A stretch of 44,073 nt of DNA from the IMG/VR virus record IMGVR_UViG_3300028762_000023, positions 1 through 44,073 of that record, one strand, 5' to 3'. This stretch comes from a virus. This document shows, one piece after another, positions 14,005 through 22,624 of this stretch (position 1 is its first letter; the number at the start of each line of letters is the position of its first letter). Position numbers and translations under genes: made by a program. The notes beneath the pieces were generated by a model. That model was given only the letters and a program-made list of their open reading frames with translations. It was not told the origin of the DNA and made no database searches.

Positions 14005-14296
14005 CGTGTATCTCCTTCACTAGAGTGGTGTTGGTGCTGGTCCCGGCCTGCGTAAGCCCGGCCAACCGGCTTTGCAAGTGCGTATCTACGGAGGCCAGAC
14101 CGTCGCTAAGGCTACCCTGGACCTTGGCCAGTGTTGCCTGCTGTTGGGCGTTTGCGGCCTGCCACTGAGCCGCCACAACCGCCGCCCCGGCCTTGCGCTC
14201 TTCGCTGAGCAAGTGGCCCACGCCATAGACCAGCGCGGCAAGGAGCGCCAAAGCGCCCAGCACGATGCCGACCGTCTTCAAAGGGAGTCCGAACAT
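13832..14296 (-). CDS. Inner-membrane spanin (Rz-like)
   Basis: 154 residues, ATG 14296 with GGGGAG about 9 bases upstream. The N-terminal transmembrane helix is at about residues 6-28 (TVGIVLGALALLAALVYGVG), followed by a long Ala/Gln-rich periplasmic helix and a Pro/Gly-rich C-terminus. This is i-spanin topology, and the o-spanin gene overlaps its 3' end. It sits directly after the endolysin. The call rests on topology and on the partner gene rather than on sequence identity. Confidence 0.82.
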   Translation of the reverse strand: MFGLPLKTVGIVLGALALLAALVYGVGHLLSEERKAGAAVVAAQWQAANAQQQATLAKVQGSLSDGLASVDTHLQSRLAGLTQAGTSTNTTLVKEIHDAPQISSSDCALSDGVWRPLAAARQLSAPSGPQTVGSGPVPTGTAAPGQAGGDAGPH

Positions 14297-14301
14297 AGCG
14301 A

Positions 14302-14745
14302 TTACTCCCCGTCGTACTGCGTCAGATTGTGCGCGTGGATAATGCTGAGCAGCGTGTCGGCGTAGTTGGACGCCGTGGCGTAGACTCGGGCCAGCGCCGT
14401 CACATAAGCTTCCACGTCCGGGAGCAGCGCAATGGCTGGCGCGTACTGCGGGCGCGTGGCAATGAGCGCCGCGTGGGCCGTGAACGCGTCGGCGATCGTG
14501 GGGAACTTGGCGAACACCAAGTCCTCCGGAATCAGCGCGCCATGCACTTGCTCATGCGTGTGGAAGGTCTGATCGGGGTATCCAACCATGTGCTTGATGC
14601 CAAATGGATTGTTGCCGGGGCTTTTGGCACCCCATCCGCTCTCCACGGCCCACTGTGCAAGCGACAGGCTGGCCAGACAGGTGGGATACGCCTTGTGCGA
14701 TGTGACGGCGCCGTCGATGACGTCAGTTGGGAAAGTTCCGCCCAT
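14302..14745 (-). CDS. Endolysin, glucosaminidase (FlgJ/LytG-type)
   Basis: 147 residues from ATG 14745, which has AGAGGAG seven bases upstream; an upstream extension to 14928 would overlap the holin and is rejected. The core YPTCLASLSLAQWAVESGWG, followed by SPGNNPFGIK, is the glucosaminidase (PF01832-type) catalytic region with Glu in AVESGWG as the likely acid. The rest (FPTIADAFTAHAALI ... YVTALARVYATASNYADTLL) matches the family's C-terminal lobe. It has no signal peptide, so export depends on the holin. It cleaves the glycan backbone of peptidoglycan at lysis. Confidence 0.92.
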   Translation of the reverse strand: MGGTFPTDVIDGAVTSHKAYPTCLASLSLAQWAVESGWGAKSPGNNPFGIKHMVGYPDQTFHTHEQVHGALIPEDLVFAKFPTIADAFTAHAALIATRPQYAPAIALLPDVEAYVTALARVYATASNYADTLLSIIHAHNLTQYDGE

Positions 14746-14746
14746 G

Positions 14747-15076
14747 TTAATTCTCCTCTTTGTTGACTGTGACCTTGCGGCTTTCGATAGACTGGAAGGA
14801 GGCCGGGGGCGGCTCACTGAATGCGGTGCCCGCGATAAGCGCGGCCACGGCACCGAGTACGAGCAGAAGATAGTTCCCAGCCTTGTCGAGATACATGCCC
14901 CAGATTTTGGGGTCCTGCGTCTGATCAACGGATCTCCATAGAGACCAGATGATGACGCAGTTCGTGGTCACTACCATCGCGAAGATAATAGCGCCCATGA
15001 CGCGGCCGATGGCCAGCGTCTGATTATCTTTCCCAGTCATAAGCTGGGCGAACCATTTGCGCAGAAGAGCCTCCAT
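14747..15076 (-). CDS. Putative holin, two transmembrane helices
   Basis: About 109 residues from ATG 15076 (GTG 15079 just upstream is also in frame). Two hydrophobic helices lie at about residues 26-48 (MGAIIFAMVVTTNCVIIWSL) and 68-88 (NYLLLVLGAVAALIAGTAF), with a charged C-terminal tail (KVTVNKEEN). This size and topology plus position immediately before the endolysin support a class II-type holin. It overlaps the preceding internal virion protein gene by one base. Confidence 0.78.
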   Translation of the reverse strand: MEALLRKWFAQLMTGKDNQTLAIGRVMGAIIFAMVVTTNCVIIWSLWRSVDQTQDPKIWGMYLDKAGNYLLLVLGAVAALIAGTAFSEPPPASFQSIESRKVTVNKEEN

Positions 15077-17574
15077 CACTGTGCCCCCATAACGGCCCGA
15101 ACAGAGTTAGGTGCCGGTGGCGGGGCCGAGTTCGCCACTCCGGAACCTGCTGCCTGAGCAGCGGCGTTGCCAGCATTCTTCGAGTTGATGATCGTGCGAA
15201 CAATGCGCTGTCCGATGGCGGGGTCCATGCCACGCTGGCGCATGAATTCAATCGAAGATTGAATTTTCTGCGGGTCTTCGCTCAGCGCATCGCGCACCAA
15301 ACGATTGGCGTCCACGCCTGAGATGCCGACCTTGCCAAACCACGTGGACACTTTGCGCGCCAAGTTAGCGACTCCGTAAGGACTTCCGGTGGCAGCGTGC
15401 GCCGCCGCCGCGCCGCCGCTCAGCAGAGTGGCCAGATCATCTAGATCATCGCTACCCTGCTGCATACGACTGGTCTTGCTGCCGAGGCGCGGGTCGATGT
15501 TCTGAGTATTGCGGTAGCGCTCCGCTTCGGTACTCATGCCAGCGCGCAGATCAGCGCCTGCATCCGGACCAAGCAGAGAATCCGTGCGAGTCGCCTGATT
15601 GGTGCCGTCGCGACCAAGGCGGTCCGCCACTGCGAGCGCCTCTCGATTGCCGTTCCCCGCAATGTCTTGCACGCGCTGTTGAGCGCGCACGCGCATCAGG
15701 TCTTGTGCAGACGGCATGGTCAGTGGCTCGCCATTGGCGTCGACCACGCTGGCGTTCGTATTGGGCGCCGCGCCGAAGTTATGCTGGAAGTCGTCAGACG
15801 GGGTCTTCAAGAAGTCCGTGCCCTGATACCGCCCCGTACCATCGGCCGCGTCGCGCAGCCCGGCAAGCGTCGCGTGATCGTTGAGCGCGGCATCGTACTC
15901 TGGGTGCTGCACGCGGGCGGCGTTGCGGATCGTGCTGGCCATGTCCGTAAGAGCGCCGGGGTTGCCAGACTTCTGCGCGGCCTTGTTGAGAGCACGCGCG
16001 GTTTTGTCAGCAATGTCCACGGTCATGGTCGGCGCGCCGCCCCCTGCGGCCCCGGCCTTGGCGCTGAAGTCGGCGCGAATGATGTCTTGCAGCTTGGGCG
16101 GAAGTTCATCAAACCGCTTGCCCATGACCATCAGGTCTGCGGGCGGCTCGCTGTCCGATGCCTTGGTGCCGGTGCTTTGCAAGCCCTTGATCAGGTCGCC
16201 CAGCTTGGCGCTATCCTCCGGGCCAAGCTGGCGCGCAACCACGCGGAGCGCGGAACGCCCTTCAGCCGTGCGGAAGACGTCAGCCATGGCCCCGTCAACC
16301 GCAACCGGGTTATTCCGCACGGCATCGTAGCGAGGTCCGAGGTCCGTGATATCACCGCTCAGCGCCCGGCTTGCTTGGCGCGCGGTGGCACCCTGCATTT
16401 CAGGTGGGGCAATCTTGCCCGCCTGATTAACCACGCGCTCCGGGAAGTTATCGTACACCTGATCGGCGTGCTGAGAAACGATATTGGCTGCGTCAGTCTT
16501 GTTGGCCGCGATACCGATGAGGCGCTGGCCCTTGGCGTCAACCAAGTCTACCAGCCGTGCAGGAACGCCAGCCGCCTTGTATTGAGCCAGCTTCGCTTCC
16601 ATCGCGTCAGCGTCTTGGGGCGCGCCCGCGTGCAGCACGGCTAGACCACTAGTATCTTCGCCAGCGCGCGGAATCATGCGGTAGGCTGCGCCAGCCGCAG
16701 AGCCGATGCCGTGAATCACTGGCGCAACGGCTGCTCCGGTGACTCCGCCCTCTCCTACGCCCTTGACTACGTTACCGACGGCGTCGGGCACGTTCGTCAA
16801 ATCACCGGTATCGCCAAGCGCAGTCTCGCCACCGATTTGCGCACCGCGCACGCCAGCGTCAACCGCGCGCATACCAAGGCTAGCGTCGCGAGCCAGACCG
16901 ACTCCGCGCGTGGGCGCAAGCAGTGATCCGCCGACTTCGCCAAGCCCAAACGCCAGCCCAGAGCCGCCGTTCTGGTGGTCGTAGACTTCGCTACGCGCAC
17001 GATCAAGGTTGATATCGTAACTATCGCTGAACGACGGGTGGGGCCGGTGGTAGCCCAGAGCATCCTCGATCTTGCCGCCAAGGTAATCGCCCGCCGCGCC
17101 GCCAAGCGCGTCCAGACGATCGTCGAAGTGCGCCAGCGCTCCGTGACGAAGTCCGAACCACGCGTCTTCGGCAGTAGAATGTCGACCGTTGGGGTCGGGC
17201 GGTGGAGGCGCCGGTTGCGCGATGACCACGCCCTGTGGAATCTTACCGTACTTCAACCGCGTCGGCTCGTACACGTTGTTGAGTCGATCGATGGTTTCCT
17301 GCGGCATGGGGTAGCCGTTGTCCTGCGCAAACTTGATGACGTCAGCAGCAGGTTGCGGATTATTCGCATCCGTCATCTCGCGCAGCTTGGCAACCAGCTT
17401 GTCCTGACCAATCATGGGCCGGTCGGGCGCTTGGCTCGGCGGCGGCTCATTCTGAGCATCCGGCGCGGCTCCAGGCGTGGGCTGATAGTGGTTCCAGGGT
17501 CCGTCCTGCGCTGGGGGCGCGTCCGTTGGCGCTGCGTCAGGCGGCGGCGCGAACTTCTCCCAAGGATTTGCCAT
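15076..17574 (-). CDS. Large internal virion / DNA ejection protein
   Basis: 832 residues. The N-terminus carries two PW-[ED]-[KH] type short repeats (NPWEKF, GPWNHY) in a Pro/Ala-rich disordered region. A Gly/Ala-rich amphipathic centre follows (about 150-320), then a long helical region. No enzymatic motif is seen. Size, composition and position after the transglycosylase protein match podovirus ejection proteins that leave the capsid ahead of DNA and build a conduit across the cell envelope. ATG 17574 overlaps the upstream stop as TAATG. The specific equivalent (P22 gp16 or T7 gp16-like) cannot be assigned. Confidence 0.72.
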   Translation of the reverse strand: MANPWEKFAPPPDAAPTDAPPAQDGPWNHYQPTPGAAPDAQNEPPPSQAPDRPMIGQDKLVAKLREMTDANNPQPAADVIKFAQDNGYPMPQETIDRLNNVYEPTRLKYGKIPQGVVIAQPAPPPPDPNGRHSTAEDAWFGLRHGALAHFDDRLDALGGAAGDYLGGKIEDALGYHRPHPSFSDSYDINLDRARSEVYDHQNGGSGLAFGLGEVGGSLLAPTRGVGLARDASLGMRAVDAGVRGAQIGGETALGDTGDLTNVPDAVGNVVKGVGEGGVTGAAVAPVIHGIGSAAGAAYRMIPRAGEDTSGLAVLHAGAPQDADAMEAKLAQYKAAGVPARLVDLVDAKGQRLIGIAANKTDAANIVSQHADQVYDNFPERVVNQAGKIAPPEMQGATARQASRALSGDITDLGPRYDAVRNNPVAVDGAMADVFRTAEGRSALRVVARQLGPEDSAKLGDLIKGLQSTGTKASDSEPPADLMVMGKRFDELPPKLQDIIRADFSAKAGAAGGGAPTMTVDIADKTARALNKAAQKSGNPGALTDMASTIRNAARVQHPEYDAALNDHATLAGLRDAADGTGRYQGTDFLKTPSDDFQHNFGAAPNTNASVVDANGEPLTMPSAQDLMRVRAQQRVQDIAGNGNREALAVADRLGRDGTNQATRTDSLLGPDAGADLRAGMSTEAERYRNTQNIDPRLGSKTSRMQQGSDDLDDLATLLSGGAAAAHAATGSPYGVANLARKVSTWFGKVGISGVDANRLVRDALSEDPQKIQSSIEFMRQRGMDPAIGQRIVRTIINSKNAGNAAAQAAGSGVANSAPPPAPNSVRAVMGAQ

Positions 17575-19298
17575 TACTGCGGCCTCCAGTTACGGGCTTG
17601 GCTTGGATCACCGCCCAGAAATACATGGCCGTCCATGACCGTGCCGGGCTTCGGCGCGGCCTGCGGTCCGCTCTGCGTTTGATAATAGCCCTGCGTCGCA
17701 GAGCGCATACGCGCAATCTGCTGGCGCGCCGTCGCGATGTTGGCGTGGAAGTCGGTGGGGTTCTGATCCATGTCCAGATTGGCCAGCGTCTTGGGAAGCT
17801 GCTCGACCTCGACCTTCAGAATGCGGTTCCCCAGCGGGTTGCCGTTGGCCTTCAGGTTGGACAGCAACGAAGTCAGCTTCTCAGAGTTGATCTTATCGAT
17901 CTGGCCCTTGATATAGCGACCATGACTTCCGGGCAGAAGGTTTGTGACCGCACCCATCGCGCCAAGGTGCGAGTTGAGGTTGGGGTCTTTATCCAATTGA
18001 TCAAGCGTATGATCCATGTCATCAAACATGGACAGAGTGCTCTGCCGACTGGCCGCGTCGCCAGCGGTGGCGCTCTGCTGCTGTGCGGTGGGCTTGCTGA
18101 TGACCTTGATCTGTCCGGAGGCGTTACGCTGCGCCACCGTGCCATCGGGCAAGCCAAGCGTCTTAACCTGATCAGGCGGCAAAGTTTCCCAGCCACCCTT
18201 GCCAGCGGCGGGCACTTTCGGCGGCCCCATGAGGACTCCGGGCGCGGCGGGCGCGGCGGGCTGGGCCCCGCCCTGAATACCCAGACGGGACAGTCCGTCG
18301 GCGGCGTATGCCTGCGTCTTCGGCCCCCAGACGGCGCGGTTGCTTCCACCATGATAATAGCGCAGAGCATCCGCCACGTTGCCAGTCTTGTCGACAGCTT
18401 CCTGTGCGGCGGCGCCGCCAATGGCGTCTTGATACTTCTGAGCAGCCGGGTCGTTGCTGGTCATCAGATCAGGACGCCACGCCACGCCCGCGCGTGCGGC
18501 AAGCACACGACCGGTGTCCGGCATGATTCCGTAGGCTCCGAGGGCGCCCTGCGGACTGACAGCCGTATAATCGCCACCAGACTCCTTCTGCTTTATGACA
18601 GGCAAAAGCTGCGCAGCCGGAACCTTCGGAAGCGCGCCGCCTGCGGGCTGGCCGACCTGCGGTGCTGCGGCGGTCGTGGCGAAGCCACCCGTATTCGGGT
18701 CAAAGGACGCGGCCATGCCCCCTGCCGGAACTGCCACGGCCTTCCGTTCTGCGGGCGCTGCTGCGACCAGCGTTGGGTTCACACCGCCCGAGTAGCGTTG
18801 CGCGCCGGGTGCCAGCGTATAGTCCTTGAGGTTGGCATCTGCCGTTTTCTGATACTCAGGGTCAAACCCTCGAAGGATGGTGGGGTCACGCGCAACCGCC
18901 GCTTTCATCTGGTCGACGTGATCATCGGTCATGCCCCACGCCGACTTCGCAATGGGCCGAGCAGCTTCGATGGCTCCGGCGGCGTCGAAGTGTTGCGGGT
19001 CTGCCTCATATCCAGCGCGAAGCAAACCCCCGAACTGCTTGAACTGCGACTCAGCCTGCGTCTGCGCTGCTTGCGCGGCGGTCTGCTGCTGCGCCTGCTG
19101 CTGCGCCTGCTGTGCCTGATACTTGTCCTGGAGCGCAAGCCCCTGATTGGGGTCCACGTCAAATACCGCCTTGACGGCGGCTTGCGGGTTGTTCAGGTAG
19201 TTCTGCGTCGGGTCTCCGTTGCCCTGCATGGCATCGTTGACATCGGCGGCGTGGGCTCGGTCTTGGAACCCACGAATAAGACTGATAAGCCCGGTCAT
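17574..19298 (-). CDS. Virion-associated lytic transglycosylase (SLT domain) ejection protein
   Basis: 574 residues, ATG 19298 with AAGGGGAA upstream. The N-terminal 200 residues are helical with a Gln-rich stretch (residues 40-65). About residues 225-340 form a soluble lytic transglycosylase domain: VIKQKESGGDYTAVSPQGA with the catalytic Glu, GAYGIMPDTG, and DALRYYHGGSNRAVWGPKT. The remainder is helical with Ala/Gln-rich linkers. Such proteins are packaged in the head and open the peptidoglycan during DNA entry. Overlaps the next large ejection protein gene. Confidence 0.9.
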   Translation of the reverse strand: MTGLISLIRGFQDRAHAADVNDAMQGNGDPTQNYLNNPQAAVKAVFDVDPNQGLALQDKYQAQQAQQQAQQQTAAQAAQTQAESQFKQFGGLLRAGYEADPQHFDAAGAIEAARPIAKSAWGMTDDHVDQMKAAVARDPTILRGFDPEYQKTADANLKDYTLAPGAQRYSGGVNPTLVAAAPAERKAVAVPAGGMAASFDPNTGGFATTAAAPQVGQPAGGALPKVPAAQLLPVIKQKESGGDYTAVSPQGALGAYGIMPDTGRVLAARAGVAWRPDLMTSNDPAAQKYQDAIGGAAAQEAVDKTGNVADALRYYHGGSNRAVWGPKTQAYAADGLSRLGIQGGAQPAAPAAPGVLMGPPKVPAAGKGGWETLPPDQVKTLGLPDGTVAQRNASGQIKVISKPTAQQQSATAGDAASRQSTLSMFDDMDHTLDQLDKDPNLNSHLGAMGAVTNLLPGSHGRYIKGQIDKINSEKLTSLLSNLKANGNPLGNRILKVEVEQLPKTLANLDMDQNPTDFHANIATARQQIARMRSATQGYYQTQSGPQAAPKPGTVMDGHVFLGGDPSQARNWRPQ

Positions 19299-19309
19299 AT
19301 CGTTTCCCC

Positions 19310-19756
19310 TTAACCGAATAGCCCGGACGAGCCGAACAGGCCATTCATGGCGCTGCCCTGCGACGAGCCTTGCGACTGTGAAGTAGCGCCCGCGCCCCCG
19401 ATGATGCCTGCGGACTGGTTGCCCAGACCTGCGAGATTGCCAAGCTGGCCGAGGTAATTGTTATAGGTCTGCTGGCCAAGCCCGGTTTCATAGTTCGCAA
19501 TGCCCTTGGCCGTCGATCCGCTATTCAACAGACCGTTGGCGGCAGCGGAGCCAGACAACTGGCGCGTACCTTGATTGAGCGCGAAATCGAATCCAGAGTT
19601 ATTCTTGTAGTTTTGAAAACTGCCAAGGTTGTTACTCAACGAGTTGACAGCGTTGGTGCCTGCCGAGACGTTGCCGCCAAGAAGGTTTTTCAGATATCCG
19701 AAGGCTTGGTTGCTTGAAGAGGAGGACTGCTGGCTACCCCCGAAAAGACTGCTCAT
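19310..19756 (-). CDS. Gly/Ser/Asn-rich virion or ejection protein
   Basis: 148 residues dominated by Gly, Ser, Asn and Gln, with a Ser-run near the N-terminus and repeated G-x-G/N patterns. Similar low-complexity proteins sit beside ejection proteins in many podoviruses and are thought to be small internal virion proteins. The start overlaps the GNAT-like gene stop as ATGA. No catalytic motif. Confidence 0.65.
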   Translation of the reverse strand: MSSLFGGSQQSSSSSNQAFGYLKNLLGGNVSAGTNAVNSLSNNLGSFQNYKNNSGFDFALNQGTRQLSGSAAANGLLNSGSTAKGIANYETGLGQQTYNNYLGQLGNLAGLGNQSAGIIGGAGATSQSQGSSQGSAMNGLFGSSGLFG

Positions 19757-20181
19757 TTCAGACCCCTTTCATAATCGTTGCGCGTCATGATATACATTTC
19801 AAACTCCCTGCCGCGCAAAGTGATGGGCCCGTATGACACGAACCCAAGCTGGCGCGCTACCCACCGGGCTTCCCTTTGCTTGGCGGGAGTAAATCCCCGC
19901 ATAGCTTTCACTTCTGGGTAGTTATCCCAAAGGTGCTTCAACATATCGCGGCTCAGGTGCAGCGCCTCGCGGCCGCGCACATGCTGCGGGTGGAAGTGGT
20001 GGGCCGCATAAAGACCTTTAGTCTCCGTGGGCTCAAGAATAGCTACGCTACGGCTACCGTTGGTCAGCACAATCGAACTATCGGCAATGGCCTGCGCGTC
20101 AAACCCAAGGGCGTCAGCAGCGTAAGGGCCGACGGCATCTTGGATCAGGTGCGGGTCGCGGGTGCGTTCAAACATAATCAC
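19753..20181 (-). CDS. GNAT-like acetyltransferase-fold protein
   Basis: 142 residues, GTG 20181 with AGGA eight bases upstream and a GTGA overlap with the tail-fibre gene; ATG 20175 is an alternative. The pattern is a beta-alpha-beta core with YAAHHFHPQHVRGREALHL, then a helix and ARWVARQLGFVSYGPITLRG near the C-terminus, resembling the GNAT acetyltransferase fold seen in several podovirus structural modules. The acetyl-CoA P-loop (R/Q-x-x-G-x-G/A) is not clearly visible, so it may be catalytically inactive or structural. Neighbours are virion proteins. Confidence 0.6.
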   Translation of the reverse strand: MIMFERTRDPHLIQDAVGPYAADALGFDAQAIADSSIVLTNGSRSVAILEPTETKGLYAAHHFHPQHVRGREALHLSRDMLKHLWDNYPEVKAMRGFTPAKQREARWVARQLGFVSYGPITLRGREFEMYIMTRNDYERGLK

Positions 20182-21842
20182 ACTGCCGGTCCTGTAAGGC
20201 TGAAGTACGAGACCTCGCCTATAACGTGCGAACCGGTGCCACGATTATAGTCACCACCAAAGCCGATTTTATCCGGCGGCCCGGTCAACCATCCGCTAAC
20301 CGCTTCGGTATATATCTCCAGCCAGTTTTTGCCGTTTGTGCTGACATAAAAGCTCAGCGTGCCGCTGCCGTCATAGTCTGCCCGAAACCACGAGGGCGTT
20401 ACCGCGAAACTCCAATCTTGCTCGGAATTATACCCCGTTGGCGTCAAACGAAGAAGCTTCATCGTCTGCCCTCCGGCAAGACCGCTGATGAGGATTTTTC
20501 CGGCAGAGCTGTTGTAGAGCCCTAGCCCGTAGCAAGAGTACGCCTGTGAGGTGAGCGGCGAAGACATCTTGGCAATCATGGACCACGCATCGGCAGGGGT
20601 CGTCAATGTCCTCAGCGCGTACACGCCCCCCAGGTCTCCACTGGAAGGCGGGCCGCAATCAAAAAGCAGCCCGGCCTGCGCGTCATCCGTTAGCGCGATG
20701 TTCGTACCTGTGCCGCTCCAGAGTGTATCGAAATAGGACGCCAGCGGCGGACTGAAATCCCACGCGGCCCTGCTGCCCCCACCAGAAACAAACGCCGGAT
20801 TATCCCAAACAGGCGAAACCCAATATGGCTGATTATCCGAAGTAACGTGAGAAGGCGCGGTTGCGCTTGGAACAGCCCCATCGACGGCATAAGCGCAGCA
20901 TCCCATGGCGATTGCCGGAAAAGATGCAAAACCATTTGCCCCGGAGTGGTACCAAGCCGCACACGCGGCTGTGCCTCCTTGCCCTGAAAGCTGTATTTCC
21001 AGCGCGTAATAGTTTCCCGACACGAGATTTGCAGGGGCCGTAAGGCCGAGCGTCACAAACGTGTTGCATGAAGCCCCGATAGTAACTGGCGCCGACTGCG
21101 CCACCGTCGAAATAACATTTCCCGCCGCGTCTGTCTCATAAACATACGCGGCATACGTATGGCCTGCCCCAGCAGCGATAAACGCCTTGATGCCCAGCAA
21201 GGTCGCCGCTGCCGTCATGTGTACTAGAACGCCTTGGGCCGCATAGGCATCCTCCGCTGGCCCCGCATTAACAGGCGGCAATTCATCACCTAGCCCCGAT
21301 ATAGCCGCACCACCACCGCCACCCCCACCGCCACCGCCCGTGATGGTGACAGTGGCCTCACCGGCACCAGTCGTGGATACCGACGCGCCAGAAAACGTTA
21401 GCGTCGTAACTGCGCTCTCGGTCGTAGTTCCGTCGGTGACCGTCAAAGCCCCGCCGCCGCCGCCGCCGCCGCCGCCATGGGCATCTACATAAGTCTTGAT
21501 AGCCTTCTGGCTTGGAATTACTGTGTCGCTCGCGCCTACGCCGCCGAGCGTGCCATCCGTGCTGATTACGACTGCAATCGTAATGTGCCCGCCAGCGGTC
21601 GTAATGGAAACGGCCGAGCCAGCGACCATGGCTGCGAATACCGCCGCCACAGCCTGCGCATCTGAGTACTCAGGCAGTTCAACCCACGCTGAGCCAGCCT
21701 CGTTCAGCGCGTACAGCGCGTTCGTATCCGTCGCGTAATAGAGCGCGGCGGTGTTGGGGGAGTACGTGATCGCCCCCGGCGTGGGCAGACTAGCCGCCAG
21801 CCCGCGACCAAGGTAATCTACGAGGCGTGCCGACGCAGTCAT
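20178..21842 (-). CDS. Tail fibre / receptor-binding protein with poly-glycine hinges
   Basis: 554 residues. The N-terminal 120 residues include repetitive beta-type sequence (GAITYSPNTAALYYATDTNA). Two poly-Gly runs of 9 and 10 residues separate short beta modules. The C-terminal half has aromatic-rich jelly-roll-like segments (SFYVSTNGKNWLEIYTEAV) suggestive of a carbohydrate-binding or lectin-like domain. Modular beta structure with flexible hinges at the end of the tail cluster fits a receptor-binding fibre. The start overlaps the upstream gene stop as TAATG. The exact family is not recognised. Confidence 0.72.
   Translation of the reverse strand: MTASARLVDYLGRGLAASLPTPGAITYSPNTAALYYATDTNALYALNEAGSAWVELPEYSDAQAVAAVFAAMVAGSAVSITTAGGHITIAVVISTDGTLGGVGASDTVIPSQKAIKTYVDAHGGGGGGGGGALTVTDGTTTESAVTTLTFSGASVSTTGAGEATVTITGGGGGGGGGGAAISGLGDELPPVNAGPAEDAYAAQGVLVHMTAAATLLGIKAFIAAGAGHTYAAYVYETDAAGNVISTVAQSAPVTIGASCNTFVTLGLTAPANLVSGNYYALEIQLSGQGGTAACAAWYHSGANGFASFPAIAMGCCAYAVDGAVPSATAPSHVTSDNQPYWVSPVWDNPAFVSGGGSRAAWDFSPPLASYFDTLWSGTGTNIALTDDAQAGLLFDCGPPSSGDLGGVYALRTLTTPADAWSMIAKMSSPLTSQAYSCYGLGLYNSSAGKILISGLAGGQTMKLLRLTPTGYNSEQDWSFAVTPSWFRADYDGSGTLSFYVSTNGKNWLEIYTEAVSGWLTGPPDKIGFGGDYNRGTGSHVIGEVSYFSLTGPAV
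21308..21340 (-). repeat. CCA/CCG-rich trinucleotide tract (Gly10)
   Basis: An imperfect CCA/CCG/CCC repeat encodes about ten consecutive glycines of the fibre protein on the minus strand. It pairs with a purer tract at 21451-21476. Confidence 0.7.
21451..21476 (-). repeat. (CCG)8 trinucleotide microsatellite (Gly tract)
   Basis: An uninterrupted CCG repeat of 26 bp encodes a poly-Gly run in the tail-fibre protein. Pure trinucleotide repeats can change length by slippage without breaking the frame, which would alter hinge length. Confidence 0.8.
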
Positions 21843-22624
21843 TACAAAATCTCCACCATGATGCAGGTGCCGTCTTCGCTTGCTACGAGTGTCGGACCCG
21901 GTAGATCACCTGTGCATAGAGGCGCCCATAGCACAGCATTAAGGTCCAGAGCAAGAACCGCCTCGCCTGCTCCGGGGCTAGAGAGGCTCAACCCTCGGCC
22001 GGTAAAGCCAAGGGCGGCTGTGGCCGCAACAGGCCCGCCCCCCGGACCAGTGACCGTCAAAACCGGAGTCCAGGCCACGTTTACCGTGCCAGCCGTGGGT
22101 TGCGTTACCGCCAGCCCGCTAAATGTGATAAAGCTGGTGCTGGCGAAACCGCCTACGGTGAGGTAAATGATGTCCACCGCTATGTCGGCCTCACCGGCTG
22201 TGGCAGTCGTTACGTGCACGTTGGAGCCGGTGAAGTTGATCTTGGTCGTTCCGGTGGTGACCGGTGCGCCGTCGTGTTCGACAGAAAGGTCGGCCGTAAC
22301 GCCTTCGATCAATACACTTTCAGCTTTCGTGATACGCCCGAAGGGGTCCACGGTAATATGGCTGACGTGCGTAGCGTCTCCGTACTCGCCAGAGTCAACG
22401 CCAGACTTATTGAGGTAGATGGTGGGGCTTGATTTCAAAAGACCGCCACCGGCGAGCGGCGCGGTCGTGGTAATTTTCGCAGCGATAAGCGTCGCTACGT
22501 TATCGTGGTCGGGGTCAGTCTGGGCCGTCAGGCTCTGGAGCCAACGCATGAATTCCTGCGTGGGCGTGCCATCTGAGTTGACTATTGGAGAGCGGCTGTT
22601 AAGAGGTTGCGTTTGGGTCGACAT
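21842..22624 (-). CDS. Tail appendage / fibre-related protein
   Basis: 260 residues from ATG 22624; an upstream extension to 22750 would lie inside the preceding gene and is rejected. ATG 22633 is also possible. The N-terminus (MSTQTQPLNSRSPIVNSDG ... TQEFMRWLQSL) is typical of phage appendage proteins that attach to the tail hub. The middle has LAGGGLLKSSPTIYLNKSG and repeated beta-rich Gly/Thr/Val blocks like a fibre shaft. Probably connects the hub to the receptor-binding protein encoded next. Overlaps the upstream gene by 26 bp. Confidence 0.7.
   Translation of the reverse strand: MSTQTQPLNSRSPIVNSDGTPTQEFMRWLQSLTAQTDPDHDNVATLIAAKITTTAPLAGGGLLKSSPTIYLNKSGVDSGEYGDATHVSHITVDPFGRITKAESVLIEGVTADLSVEHDGAPVTTGTTKINFTGSNVHVTTATAGEADIAVDIIYLTVGGFASTSFITFSGLAVTQPTAGTVNVAWTPVLTVTGPGGGPVAATAALGFTGRGLSLSSPGAGEAVLALDLNAVLWAPLCTGDLPGPTLVASEDGTCIMVEIL

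Noticed and set aside
14746-14928. N-terminal extension of the endolysin
   Set aside because: It would overlap the holin in another frame with Arg/Ser-rich sequence; ATG 14745 has a much better ribosome-binding site.
17526-19313. 595-codon open frame on the plus strand
   Set aside because: Antisense to the transglycosylase gene, rich in Arg/Leu/Val repeats typical of GC-rich shadows, no ribosome-binding site and no domain.
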